Positions 47,021-59,035 of a stretch of 64,000 nt of DNA are shown one piece after another. Origin of the DNA: Xanthoparmelia taractica (taxonomy: Eukaryota > Ascomycota > Lecanoromycetes > Lecanorales > Parmeliaceae). The position numbers and the translations under genes are program-made. The stretch is taken from the NCBI GenBank assembly GCA_033085395.1, contig JANQBS010000029.1:1-64000 (forward strand), given 5' to 3'. Positions within the stretch are counted from its first letter, which is position 1; each line of letters opens with the position of its first letter. The notes beneath the pieces are model-generated. The model made no database searches and was not told the origin of the DNA. It saw only the letters and a program-made list of their open reading frames with translations.

Positions 47021-47414
47021 ATTTAGCGGCGTTGATGCCAGTTGTTTGATAGAGCCTTGCAAAAGGGGTTTATGAGGTCACATTGCCTCTTGTGTAGAAC
47101 GAAGATATGCTCTGTGGAAGGTGGTGTTGCAGAAAGTCGGCGCAGGGTCTCGCTGGCGCGAATGTAGAGGTTTGGGCTAGGATCCCTTGTTAGCAAAGCC
47201 GTCCTCTCCGTGATTGGTATTGTTAGCTCGTACGAATTCAATCAAAAAATATCGTATGGAACTGGTTTTTCTTATTACATGCAATTTTTGCTTTTTGGGG
47301 TAACTTGCTTGATTCTCGATTCTCGATTCGCGGTGGCCAAATGTTGCAGAATCGAAACAACAAGATATCGTCAAGAGTAATGCCATCCAATGGTGCCCTA
47401 TCTCGTAGCTTATA

Positions 47415-47704
47415 CGGAGGGTGGCACAATTAGTCCTGGACAGCGCTAGTGTCCTGCGCCAAGACCTCGGATAACGCCCCCCCCGGAAGGTTACGGTGGT
47501 TACCTAGACAATGCGCTTATAATCTAATTCGGATATGTACCTATACGGGGATCAACGCCCTTATTGACCCCTATAGATGTCGCTAAACATCAATCTTTAG
47601 CCTCCTAAGAGATAATTCTAGGGACCTATACTCTAGGGCCATCTTCCGAAAATAGGGCTAGGGCTGATACTAGCGCTGTCCGGGGCTAATTGTGCCACCC
47701 TCCG
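47415..47704. mobile_element. Intact 290-bp MITE with 36-bp terminal inverted repeats
   Basis: The left end 47415-47450 and the right end 47669-47704 are inverted repeats that match at 34 of 36 positions. Both differences are C/T transitions. TA dinucleotides flank the element on both sides (47413-47414 and 47705-47706), as expected for Tc1/mariner/pogo-type insertion. The ends read CGGAGGGTGGCACAATTAG inward. No coding capacity. A truncated relative lies at 1751-1946. It sits in the divergent Vps72/Jsn1 promoter region. Confidence 0.9.
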
Positions 47705-48416
47705 TATAATCACTGAAAAACACATAGCCGCACTCCCTGAAACTAAGAAGCTTTCCCCAAACGAACAATTCCTCAACCCTTTACCACAACGTCTGTCCTT
47801 TGAGAGCCAATTTGATATCGGACATCTAATTGCATACTTTAATACTCTTCTTTCTCCTTCTTCCTTTCCAAGTACAATTCTTCTCCTTCTATTCTTTCCA
47901 ACCACCTTCCCCCAGCTTCTCGGGCAACACCACCACTGTACCACGCCGCATCCAATTGTTTCAAGCTTCATCAGTTTCCTCTTTCTCCCACTGCGTCCCC
48001 AACCGATATCACAGGGCGCTTGAGTTGTTTCCATAACCACGACGGCCCTAGCACCCATCAGTCATATTGCCCAAGTAACCCAACTGGGCTTGCAGGATTA
48101 TTTGCCTGTCATCTCTCGACCTCGATGCCACATCAGTCAGCGGCTGGCACTGTCTGGACCCCCTGAAAGCCCTTGAACTATCAAGTACGACTTTATCAAT
48201 TGACTGAGCTTGCTTGACAACGAACTTTCAGGTCGGCGACATTGCGGAAGTTGCCCTGAACGAGGCAGATACCCGTCGTTTGGCATCGCTCACAGGGTCT
48301 GCGAGCCCACGCTCTTTAAGCCCTTCCAGAACTAGAACCCAAGCGCTCGCCTTCTAAGGCAGAGCCTCTCTTCTCTCCAGGCCTCTCGACCGAGGGGAAA
48401 GAACTGATAATATATA
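47705..48416. promoter_or_regulatory. Leader and promoter of the Jsn1/Puf2-like gene
   Basis: Gene-free, CT-rich (47850-48030); presumed promoter and 5' UTR. Confidence 0.45.
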
Positions 48417-51400
48417 ATGGCACCTTCGCCGAAGCCGGACCATCATTTGAATCTCAATCATCTTCCTCAACTTTCGGCGACTCAGCCGCGGTCTGAGTCA
48501 TCGACTGCTAATACATCACCCATTGAGCCATCGGCTGGCCCTGCTGTACGCTCACCCTTCGGAAACTCTGTGAGCAAGAGTAGTATGGGTGCAGCAACAG
48601 CAGGAAATACAAGGTCGGGGACTGGCTCCCCATCACATGAACTTGGAGGTGCAAGTGGTCGGCTCTATTCAAAGAGGTAACAACTAAATTTTATGATGCT
48701 ACAACTAGTTTGCTAACGAGTGCTGGAACATATAGAGCCCGAGAGATTCAAGCTCAAGAGGGTCTCACCCCAAATCTCTGGGGTCCCCCAGCGAGTGGTG
48801 GCTCGACCCCTTTGAGGGAGACAATTCCCGAATCACCCAGCCAAGATGGATTTCCAGATTTCATGCCACCCTCCGAGAGTACTACACAGGGTCCTCCACG
48901 CAGAGCACGGGCTGGGACTGTGCCCTCAAGATTCTCTCCTGCTGCTCCTCCAGGCCTGGGTGGCAGCCCGTCATTCGTGCCAAAGACTTCAAGGCCTACA
49001 CCATCTACGAGTCCTTTCAGATCATCTTCCTTCGTCGGCGCTGACGGTGGGAACTCCAGCTCGACAACAGGGAATTCTACTTCTGCACTTCTATCGCGGC
49101 TGAGAGCGGGTTCTATGCCTCAGCGGGCAAGTCATATTGAGGGTTCGAGTCCATTTGGTTCATCACTGTTCTCGACTAGCTGGAGCAATCCTCGGGATAG
49201 GTCCTCAACTCTGGCTAGTGTTCGTTCCGCCGATGTGCCAGCCTCCCCCGCGCAGTCTTCATTCTCCAAAGACGGACTGACAGACACGGATGTCAAAACC
49301 CTGGATTATCTTGGCTTGGCGGAGACACCTTTGCAGACGCAAGTCAACTTCGGTCAGTCTGGGATGCCAAGATTGACCATGCAGCCCTTCCTCAACGATA
49401 TTGCCGGCTTCAACAGAAATCTGAGCAGATTCAGGTCTTATTCTGTCAACGCCAAAGAGAAGTACGCAGCAGAGGATGACGACGACTATGCTTCTAATGA
49501 TTGTTATTCGGGACAGCATAGTGGTGTCATGACTCCTATGGATGCTGCTATTGCCCAAACAAACGTACAGATTATCCATCACAATCTAGCGGTTCAGGCC
49601 TTTGCCACTCAAGCTTCCGCTAGTAGGCCAAGAGCACGCACAGCTGGTGTCCTTGATTCGCCTTTAAGAACTCCAGCTGGTCCTTTGCGATACCTCACGC
49701 GTCCACAACTGAACAGCCCAGTTCAGACTATAGATTGGAGCGAGGATTACGAGGGTCTGCCAGAAGCTGTTCAGGCTCTTCATCTTAACGAGATGGGACG
49801 ACGACCAAATTTCGAAAGCACTGACGACAACAGCCAAGATGGACCAACCCGTGCACTCTGGCTTGGTAACATCCCTACATCGACAACAGTCACTTCCTTA
49901 CAGGCCATCTTCGGCGTCCATGGCAAGATTGAGTCATCAAGAGTCCTTATGCACAAAAACTGTGGCTTCGTCAACTTTGAAGGTATCGAAAGCGCGATCA
50001 AAGCCAAGCAGTCGCTCAACGGAAAAGAGATTTTTCCAGGGGCTGGTCCGGTAAGAATTGGTTATGCAAAGGCTCCAGCTGCTTCCGTTGGCGGCACTCC
50101 TGGAAATACATTCCACTCACGAAGCCCTGATCCTTACAGTAACGGGCAAATTGACAATGATGACTCTCAAGCTACCGACAACAACAACAACGAAACTGTC
50201 CCCATGAATGGAGTCCACGCACAGAGTACCGCTGCTGCCCTTGAAGTGCCGGACCTGCCCGAATCTAAGTCTGAGATGTTGCAGATGGCTCATGAGTTCG
50301 GAGCTAGCGCCGAAGACCGTTACAGCATCGAGGATAGCATTGACGCCGCCATAGCTTTTCAGGGGTTTGAGAACGAGATCCTCCCAATCACGGAGCCAAG
50401 TCACGCGAGAACTCATGACGCACCCAAACTCCGAGAGATTCGAAAGAGAATAGACAACAATGCTATGACTTCGGGAGAAATCGAAGAAATCGCAATAGGA
50501 ATGCTTCCAGAGATTGCGGAGCTGGCTTCCGACTACCTCGGAAATACAGTTGTTCAAAAGTTGTTCGAGTTCTGTTCCGAATCTGTCAAAGAGCAAATGC
50601 TTACCCAGATTGCACCTCACCTTGCAGAGATTGGAGTTCACAAGAATGGTACTTGGGCTGCCCAGAAAATCATTGACGTTTCGAAAGTGCCGAGCCAAAT
50701 CCAGATGATTGTCCACAGTCTGCGACCTTACACAGTAGCTCTGTTCCTCGATCAGTATGGAAATTACGTCCTGCAAGGCTGCCTACGTTTTGGGTATCCA
50801 TATAACAACTTCATCTTCGAGACTATGCTTAGTCGCATGTGGGACATCGCTCAGGGGCGCTTTGGTGCAAGAGCCATGCGTGCTTGCCTCGAGAGTCACC
50901 ATGCTACCAACAGCCAGAAACGGATGTTAGCCTCGGCTATCTCACTTCACAGCGTACAGCTGGCGACCAACACCAACGGCGCGCTTCTGCTCACATGGTT
51001 TCTGGACACTTGCACCTTTTCCCATCGCCGGGCTGCTCTTGCACCCCGGCTGGTCCCTCATCTCGTCCACCTTTGCACACACAAGGTAGCTTATCTTACA
51101 GTCTTAAAAGTCATCAATCAGCGGAATGAGCCCGAAGCGAGGGATACTGTCCTCCAAGCTCTTTTCTTCTCCGAGGAAAACAAGACCTTGGAAGACATTT
51201 TAAGCGATCAAGCCTCGGGTGCAACACTAATCTACAAAGTTCTTACCACGCCATCTTTCGACGAAAGCCAACGCAACGAGGTCATGCAAAATGTGCGCAA
51301 CGTACTCTTGCGGCTGAAGGCCTCGGCATCACAAGGGTACAAGAGACTCATGGACGAGGTGGGCCTGTCAGCTAAAGGCGGGAAATCCGAGCGTGATCAT

Positions 51401-51985
51401 ATTCCGAACGGCCATGGCCCTCACCAGGAGCGCAATCGTACTCCACAGCATGGGTCAAGGGAGGGCAGAAGGCAGCATCAAACAGAAAATGATAGACAAT
51501 ACAACGGCCAGTTCTTCCAGTCTGTGCCTCAGCAGCAATATCCAATGCAGACAGGTTTCTCTGGAACTTCAGCCATGGATCTGAACGGTGTCCAGGCGTA
51601 CGAGCAGCTAGCGTCGAATTTTACACCCAACTCACTTAGCCAAATGAGCCAACAATATCAGCCAGCATTACTGCCTAGGGGCGCCTCGCCAGCGGACTAC
51701 TACACAGGCATCGGTCTGGGTGGCTACCCTTCTCCTTCATCATCCTTGAGTCAGATGCCACAACAAAATATGCGGATGAGTCCAAGTCCCATGCTCCAGC
51801 AATCCGCTTTCCCTCCACCCGCTTTCAATCCTTTGATGGGTGGCAATGGTTTGGCCGGTGGGTATCAGTATCCAATGCAGTACTATCCTCAGCAGCAGCC
51901 TGTGATGCAACAGCATGACGGACGACGCGGAAGGGTATGCAATCCTTCAAGCACCAAACGCGAGAGTTTGAGTCTAACGCCTTGA
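48417..51985 (+). CDS. RRM plus Pumilio-repeat RNA-binding protein (Jsn1/Puf1-Puf2 type)
   Basis: Exons 48417-48676 and 48736-51985 give 1169 aa. After a disordered Ser/Pro-rich N-terminus there is an RRM at about 458-532 (RALWLGNIPTSTTVTSL; NCGFVNFEGIESAIKAKQ) and Pumilio repeats from about 665 to 960 (ASDYLGNTVVQKLFEF, KNGTWAAQKIIDV, DQYGNYVLQGCL, GRFGARAMRACLE, NTNGALLLTWFLD, HKVAYLTVLKVI). The tail is Gln/Pro-rich. This RRM-PUF layout is specific to fungal Jsn1/Puf2, which bind mRNAs for membrane proteins. The C-terminus may instead be spliced: intron 51935-51988 would end the protein at 51994 as GRRGRR (1154 aa). Confidence 0.92.
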
Positions 51986-52412
51986 TAGCGCTGAGTCCGT
52001 GTAACTCTTCCCAACATTGGCGTCATATGTTGTGGGGTTTATCCTGACGAGAGCACCATTCAGTCCCGCAGCAAACCTTTGTGGCAAACACACGAATCCA
52101 AAGACAGCTTGAGCGGGTAACGCTCTTTGGCATGCGCGCAGATGAAAAATTACTTGACGAGTCTCCTTCACCTTTCGAGGCTGCCGGCACGCCTCTGCAT
52201 TCGTGTAGGTATATTACGGGCGTGATTTGGATGGGAGACAGTCTTTCGTGTAAGTAGGGTTGGAGTGTCGGAATCTCGATATATGGCTTTGAGGAGCAAG
52301 AGGCATATAGTACTAGCACATTTGTCGTCATGAAAGGCTTTGGATCCCTACTACGTAGGCCAAATGAATGACAAGATGATTGAGTGTATGTGTGACAATG
52401 TTCCAGCATATC

Positions 52413-52559
52413 ATATGTTAGCGCCACGCTAAGCCTCTATCCTAGCGTCTTTGGGAAATACGTGACGTCTCTGTATTTCTGGAACTTTGCTTCAAATTGC
52501 GTAGTGAAGGAGGCAGATAAACTGAGAAGAACCCTCTGCTTAGCGTGGCGCTAACATAT
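52413..52559. mobile_element. Small inverted-repeat element (about 145 bp)
   Basis: The left arm 52414-52434 and the right arm 52538-52558 are perfect 21-bp inverted repeats (core gttagcgccacgctaagc), extending by one more base pair outside. The 103-bp interior has no coding sequence. It lies between the Jsn1-like gene and the next gene. It could be a very short MITE or a long-armed hairpin transcribed in a UTR. Confidence 0.7.
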
Positions 52560-52693
52560 AATACGCTGGATACGAAGTAAACAAACATGGCGTGCGTCTC
52601 CCTGAGCATTCCAAAGAGGAGGCTTGGCCTCTTGATGGGCCTTTGACAATGGTCTAACAATGGATTGACAGTGGTTTGCATTCCCACGTGATT

Positions 52694-54088
52694 ATGGCAT
52701 CCAGCGCTCCTGTCAATTGTGTCATGCCTGGCTCCTTTGCTTTGGACACCATCCTCCCTCCAAAGCTTGATATCAACGTTGGAGCCAAGTCACTTTTCTT
52801 CCAGCCTCCTTCTGCGTCAAGCTCCCTTCAAACATCCACCGCCTCACTTTCCGCTCAACATATCAACAGGACCACAAGCCGAAAACGATCGTGGCATGAT
52901 TCGGGTTTATCAGATCAAGCCACACCATTTAAAGCCCAGTCACATGCATCGCCAAGTGACACTTCCAAATACAGGCTGGGCGGCGGTCTTGATACGCCAA
53001 CGGCACGCCTGAACATGGATGAAGAAGGGGGATATCGGACCTCACCAGATGTACATGTGCGCGGATTTGGGGGCTACAAGTCGGCTCCAGATAGCTACTT
53101 CCCTCGATCTCCTTCTGCACTGTCAAGAGAAAGCAATGGGCGTCCAAGGCAGCACGCCTCCCCGCGAATCCAAGATGGCTTGGGCAAAGCTGTCTACGGC
53201 ATGGTTCAAGTGGCGGGCAAGGTGTGGGATTTTTGTAGAACGACTGCATTCAAAGTTCGTACATTTTGCAGTCATTTCCTCTCATTTGCGATCAAAGCCT
53301 GAGTCGTAAGACATATTGCGGTAGCAAAAGGGTCTCTTTACCCCTGAGCATTGTGTCAAAACTTAGGTTCTTGGCTTGAAGCATCACTGACTCCGAGATC
53401 TACCTAGGGATTTTACGCTGGAGGCGGTCAGGGATATAAGATAAAACCACCATTAGGGTATACGAATAGCGATCAGAGTATATGGCAAGGAGCTGCGCAC
53501 GACGACGTTGATCAGTCGAAACCATTCGAAAAGAGCTTGGCACCTGGCCGCTTTCCAGAGGAAGACTTTATAGAAGAGTACATGTCCCAAAATCACACAA
53601 CGCCGCCTCGCGCAGCAAAAAAAATACGGCGAGAGAAGGGAATGGGTGGGGACATGAGTGCCAGCTGGGTGCTTGTTTCGCGTGGAACGAGTCCTTCACG
53701 GTTGTCTCAAAGGAAAACTTGCCCATCAAATACCTCAGCTGGAAAACCAGTACCTAAGCTCGGAAGAAGACCAATCCTACCAGCCTCAAGACAGTCGCTG
53801 ACATCTGTCGCTGGCTCGCCTGGGTTGCGGTCCGATCGATCCGCATCTTTTGCATCGCCAAGATCGCTGACGCGCGAAAGTCCACTGAGTGCAGAAGTAC
53901 AACGGCAGGCGGCGGAAATGCGAAAACGAGAATTGGAAGAAGATGCCAATCTAAAGCGATTGAACCAGCAGTTGAAGGCTATGATCAAAGAAGGGAAGGA
54001 GGCTTTGGGGACCAAATTCGAGATCTTAGAGCCGGTAGACGAAGGCTGTGCTGGAGGAGAGAACGTCTATGGCGGTAGCAACTGGTGA
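52694..54088 (+). CDS. Uncharacterised fungal protein, 413 aa
   Basis: Exons 52694-53254 and 53408-54088 (153-nt intron, GTTCGT..CTAG). I do not recognise a named family. Visible parts: Ser-rich disordered N-terminus with a basic cluster (TTSRKRSWHD), a short hydrophobic-aromatic stretch GKAVYGMVQVAGKVWDFCR before the intron, and after it GFYAGGGQGYKIKPPLGY and PGRFPEEDFIEEYM. The C-terminus is SP-rich and ends in a predicted coiled coil (RQAAEMRKRELEEDANLKRL). The exon join F-K/G-F-Y keeps an apparently constrained block, which argues for a real gene. Nuclear or scaffold role is only a guess. Convergent with Cdc42. Confidence 0.7.
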
Positions 54089-54683
54089 TCGTAGCCCGTC
54101 TTTTCTAAAAGCTGGTCTCCACGAAATGTATATGACACAGGGCTAGGGTTCGTTACCTTGGGAGGGTTCGTGTGTTTGGGGTGGGCTAAGTAGCGATGAC
54201 CACAATCCAGGCTCCCAGGTTGGTTACGTGTACGAGATTTTCGTAAGGAGGCCCACGGTGCATCTTATCTTCTTGATTATCACGCCAAATCCGTACCCCA
54301 AAATGCGATTGATGGATTGAGAAGGTGTACGGCAATCCGACATGATACCTAACGCTGGCTTCACGAATGTGGTTGTTTTCCCTCCAGATCCATCAACCCA
54401 GTGGTTCAAATTGTGCACCCAACCATCAAGAGCCGGACCTGAGATAGCTGTGTGCGTGAATACAAGGGACACCGAGAATAAGTCAAGTATCAGTATCACC
54501 AGACAGCAGGCACAGACTGCGAAGTCTTTTTCTATTCGTTGCGAGCCAGAGGCTCTCTCATAGCACTGGCTGGTAAGGTCTCAAGAATCATAATCAAACC
54601 TGCAGGCTGAGCTCCGTCTAAGGCATCATGGCATGCCTTCCAAATACCGCTGCCTTCTGGCAGCGTTCCCCTCTTCTCGCAGC
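54089..54683. other. Convergent 3' region
   Basis: Between the unknown gene and Cdc42; short unsupported frames only. Confidence 0.45.
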
Positions 54684-55562
54684 TCACAAAATCACACAAC
54701 CTCGGTGCTTTCTCCCATCCTTTCCACCTCTTTTAGTTGGCGGTGGTTCTAAAGCTGCCACAATAGCCTGGACGTAAAATTTCTGATCAGCAGATGTGGG
54801 GGTATCTTCGAATTTATAGGAAATTAACAAATCTTCCCTACCTCATCGAAGACATCCTTCAACTTGTACTGCGTCAATGCAGAGCACTCCACGTACTTGA
54901 TTGCTCCCAAGTCCTTCGCCATACGTTCTCCGTCCTCTTTGCGTACTGGTTGCATGCGTTGTTTGGCCAGCTTTTCCCGTACCTGTGGGTCATCGCGAAG
55001 ATCGGTTTGCGTACCAACTATGAGGCAAGGTACTCCCGGGCAGTGGTGATGAACTTCTGGGAACCATTTCTCTCGGACGTTTTCGAATGACGCTGGGGAT
55101 GTGACACTAAAACAGACCAGGAAGACGTCGGTCTGTGGATAAGAGAGAGGACGGAGACGGTCATAGTCCTCTTGACCAGCGGTATCGAACAAACCGAGCG
55201 TGTAGGGTTCATCACCAATCCTAAAGGAGCGTCGTCATTAGTCAGGATTCATCACCAAGGGCTTAGACACTGCCGCTCGAAAGGGTACCTTAGGAAAGGT
55301 CGAGCTAGCGCTCAAAAATAGTAAGATGTTTTTCAGACTTACATGACTGTAACAGCATAATTGTCAAATACTGTAGGCACATATTCGGAAGGAAATTTGT
55401 TGGTAGTGTATGAAATGAGCAGACACGTTTTTCCAACAGCACCGTCGCCCACCACGACACACCTTGAAGAGCTTGAGTTAGCAAAATCTCCTCGGCGGGA
55501 CCATTCGCATGTCCTGCTCCAACTGTACGAAGTGGGACATACTTGATTGTAGCTACGACCAT
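54684..55562 (-). CDS. CDC42: Rho-family GTPase Cdc42
   Basis: Exons 55543-55562, 55343-55462, 54842-55220 and 54684-54767 give 200 aa. The spliced product begins MVVATIKCVVVGDGAVGKT (P-loop 12-19), with the effector loop YVPTVFDNY, switch II DTAGQEDYDRLRPLSYPQ and the Cdc42-specific KWFPEVHHHCPGVPCLIVGT. It ends in a basic tail and a CVIL prenylation box, so geranylgeranylation is expected. Cdc42 directs polarised growth. The tail (PPPTKRGGKDGRKHRG) is longer and richer in Gly/Arg/Lys than the common fungal PKKKSRKC form. Introns 1 and 2 (80 and 122 nt) are long for this window. Confidence 0.95.
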
Positions 55563-56745
55563 GTTGCGCTTCACTCTTCTCGGATATATGGATCGAGTCC
55601 AGGAATTGAGGGGTGTTCTGATGAAGGTGTTGCAGGATTCGGCTTCGGCGAGCGTTGAGGATGAGAAGAGAGCAATGGGATATTTGACAAGGCAGATCCA
55701 ATGCCTAGCGCAGCGATGTCGAAGAGGCGGCTCAGAGCAGGGGATGTGGTGTTATGCGAGTTGTAGTGGGCGCGGCGGGTCAAGGGTATATGCCCTGGCA
55801 ACGCGATCGGACTCCCGAAAGCTCGTCGAAAGGTGGTCCAGCTAAAGTAGAGGGAATAGTCAGAGCTGTTGTTGAGTACGATTCTAGGTAGGGAAGGGTT
55901 GAGCGGCGACTGAGAAGTGTCTCCGCCGCTGGTGGCTCAGCCTCCATGGGGGGAGCACTTACGGCAATGGGGCGGTCACCGGGGTGGGTAGACCAGGCTC
56001 CCTTCGCTGAGGCCTGGAGAATCCTCCTCCCTGACCACCTGGAAATGTCTTCAATACAGGCTGATATTATTACTAGAGGGAGTTTTCTTATCAGAAGGTT
56101 GTTGAACAGAGGTAGAGCAGTGGGAATTGCAGAGACTTTGTAGCCCGTGCTGTCAAGCGAGCCAACTTGGGTTTTCCGCGCAGGGATCCATTTGTTGCCA
56201 ATGTTCCTTCTATAACGCTCTCAGGATACATCAAATTGGGAAAATCTTTATCAACTGGTAGCCGTTGTGACTGGCAGCATACGGGCAATAAGCTACGTAC
56301 TTTGCTCGCTTCGTTGCGGCCTGTAATGTGCTTCATGTTGAGACTGCAAGTTGTCGAGGGAAGCCCGACGCATATGCAACGCTACTTCCCAATCCGAGAG
56401 CCTTTCCTTCTACTTTGGGCTCATAGACTCCTCATAGGCTTTGAGTTCGGACTACATACACAGTTCTGCGATGCTTCTTGCTGCCCGATGTGTCTCCTTG
56501 TTCTAGCAATGTCTCCCAATCATACTGCTTCAACTGTTGTAGAGTGCGTCGTTGCTTTTGCACCTCTTTTGCAACTGCCTATCTGTCTACCTTATCAATC
56601 TTAAGTTAGTAGGCGAAGAAGTGTTTTGCGGAACTACATGATTGCTGGGAAGCTCCGACAAAACATGCAAGGTCGATAATCTGCTCTGTTACTGTTCAAG
56701 TAATTCTGCTAGGGATACATTTACCACATGGATTTGTTTTCCATT
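55563..56745. promoter_or_regulatory. Cdc42 promoter and siderophore transporter 3' flank
   Basis: No supported gene; a 145-codon frame at 56167-56604 lacks an ATG start and similarity. The part 56608-56745 is the original of the duplicated block seen again at 60826-61110. Confidence 0.5.
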
Positions 56746-58777
56746 TCAATGTAGAAAAGGTCCAAAGAAGCCTTTCTTTCGTGCTGGTTGCCCATCCCCT
56801 TGGACTTCTGACACACCTTCGTCTTGCACCCGATCACGCCCAATGACCTTGCCTTTGACTTTCTGATCTATACTATCCAGCTTATAGTTCCTCATAAGCA
56901 GACTCAAAGGAATCAATGGTACGCTAAGACAAGCGGCGATGATCAGCAAAATGTCCATCGTCTCTTGATAGCTCCGCTCAATCGCCAACCTCTCAGGACT
57001 GCCTCGCACATAACTCTTCGCAATCGTCAGGTTACCGAAGATCAATGCAGCATCCGATTGTGCATCTCGGGGCAGAAACTCGTTTAATTTGGCAGGTAAA
57101 TTGGCCGTCCAAACAGCCCCCGAGATAGAATTTCCTACAGCGCCGCCAAGCTCTAGAATCGTAAGGAAGATAGCGGTTGCGCTAGCGACGTCGCCGTGCG
57201 ATACAGCAGCTTGCACTCCTAGCTGAGCCGGGACGTTAAGCATTCCGCCACCGACTCCTACGGCAATCTGTGTGCCCACAATTTGACCTGTCGAGCTACC
57301 TGGTGAGCGATAGCGTATCATTAGTCCAATCCCCATGAGGTAGATGCAAGCGCCAGCGGTGATATAAAACTTGTAATGGCGGGTATATTTGATGATGACG
57401 GATATACAAATTGCCGTTACGGTGGACGTGAAAGTAAAGGTTTGGACGATATGGCCAGCTGCCGTTATGGAATCGTTTTGCACGACCTGGAGATATGAGT
57501 AGAAGTACGGCTGAATCGAGGTGTAGAAGACGGCGAAATAGAAGAAGGCAATGCCGCAGCCGGCGAGTACGTTGCGGTTAGTCAGGAGACGCAGTGAGAG
57601 GAATGGTCGAGGGGCTAGCTTTCGAGTGGACTCCCACAAGGGAAACACGACAAGGCAGACACAGCCGATCACAATCATGGCAATTATGCTGGCATTGTGC
57701 CAGTGGCCCTTTGCATTTGCGGCCAACGTCAGAGGGATCAAGACCAAGGCAAAAGCAGCCGAGAGTAACAGCAAGCCCATGATATCGAGCTCATACCACA
57801 AATGGATAAGACCTCCGACGACGCTTTGGCCCTTCCATGAAGATGGAGAAAGAAGATGCAGCCTCGCCGCCTTTCTCATGTTCAAGAAGAGTGCAAGAGC
57901 GAGCGGCATGAAGGCTGCCGGCAGAACGATGGTCCACAGACCATAGCCCCATCTCCAAGTGGTGTGAGCCAGAAGGCTGTTCGCAATCGGCGGACCGGCC
58001 CAAACGGTGATCAGAAACGGAACATCTGGTAGGCTGGAGAATAGCGCCCTGTTGAGCAAGTCACTCGTGTCTGCAACAAATATCTGTATCAGTATTTGCA
58101 AACCCGTCAAACCGGCGGAGCAGAAGATCTGAGCGGAGGCAAAAGTCTTAACGTTGTTGGAGCCAGCCATTTGGACGTAACCGACTACATATATGAAAAC
58201 GCTTATGGAAAATGCCTCCAGTCGACCGAAAACGTTTGCGAGTTTAGCCACTGGAGGTTTGACGACGGCTGAGAGGGATCAGAAGAGTCTTGTTGTGGCG
58301 CCTTATACGACCCACCGTTGACCACGCCTTGGACAACATAGACGGTTGAAACTAGCGAGTGTTGCGCGAAAGCGGAGGTTGCATACACGGTCAGATTTAT
58401 TGTTGTTTGGCCTTCGAGGGAGGTACAGAACGCCACGAGAAAGATGCTATGAAGCAGTCAGGCAGTCTTGTACGGTATTGATGCTGCAAGAGACCGTGGT
58501 ATATATGGACCAATTGAGTGATCAAAAAGCCAAAACTGTCCCCTCCACGTTCTTTCATTCGGAACGAGAGATGCAATTGCAATGGGGAAGCTCACCCAAG
58601 ATAAGCGACAACGAGTGAGGATTGAGTCCATGTCTGACTGACTAATTCGATATTCTTGACTCCAGTTTGTGGGGCGTCTGAAGAGAAAGATGTTCGATCA
58701 TTCTCATGTTCCCCATTCACATGGATCTTGATGTAAGGAGTGGAAACACAGTTGTCTGGTAGTATTTCTGCTGCCAT
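56746..58777 (-). CDS. Siderophore-iron transporter (MFS, SIT family)
   Basis: Exons 58596-58777, 58316-58446 and 56746-58268 give 611 aa with 14 expected membrane helices. The splices rebuild the SIT start: a hydrophilic N-terminus, then LVVAYLGIFLVAFCTSLEGQ, STVYVVQGVVNAVVKPPVAKLANVFGR (the SIT version of MFS motif A) and FVADTSDLLNRALFSSLPDVPF. Late blocks are GQIVGTQIAVGVGGGMLNVPAQ and HGDVASATAIFLTILELGGA. Family members import ferric siderophores by proton symport and are induced by iron lack. The C-terminus ends ARKKGFFGPFLH. The 3' end was duplicated 4.2 kb downstream. Confidence 0.9.
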
Positions 58778-59035
58778 GAGGGAACAATAAAAAGGGCAAG
58801 TGCAGCAAGCAGAGTAGAACAAGAGATCCAAAAAAGGGTCTCGAGGAAATGACTATCAGATGATCTGATACCTTATACTAAATCTGTTTCGGTCACTAAA
58901 GTAGTCTGTTTTTTTTTTTTTTTTGGTCTCGGTTTGAAAGAAGTAAAGGAAGTAAGAAAGAGGATAGATGTTATGACGTGATTGAAGTGGGGTGTGGGGT
59001 GTAAAGTATCAGTAATGATGGTATATAACAGGTAT
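58778..59035. promoter_or_regulatory. Promoter of the siderophore transporter
   Basis: About 260 bp of normal composition between the start codon and the RIP block; includes a T16 tract at 58909-58924. The nearby methylatable, RIP-degraded block could influence this gene. Confidence 0.45.

Noticed and set aside
56167..56604. 145-codon open frame between CDC42 and the siderophore transporter
   Set aside because: Starts with TTG, has no recognisable domain, and overlaps presumed promoter DNA.
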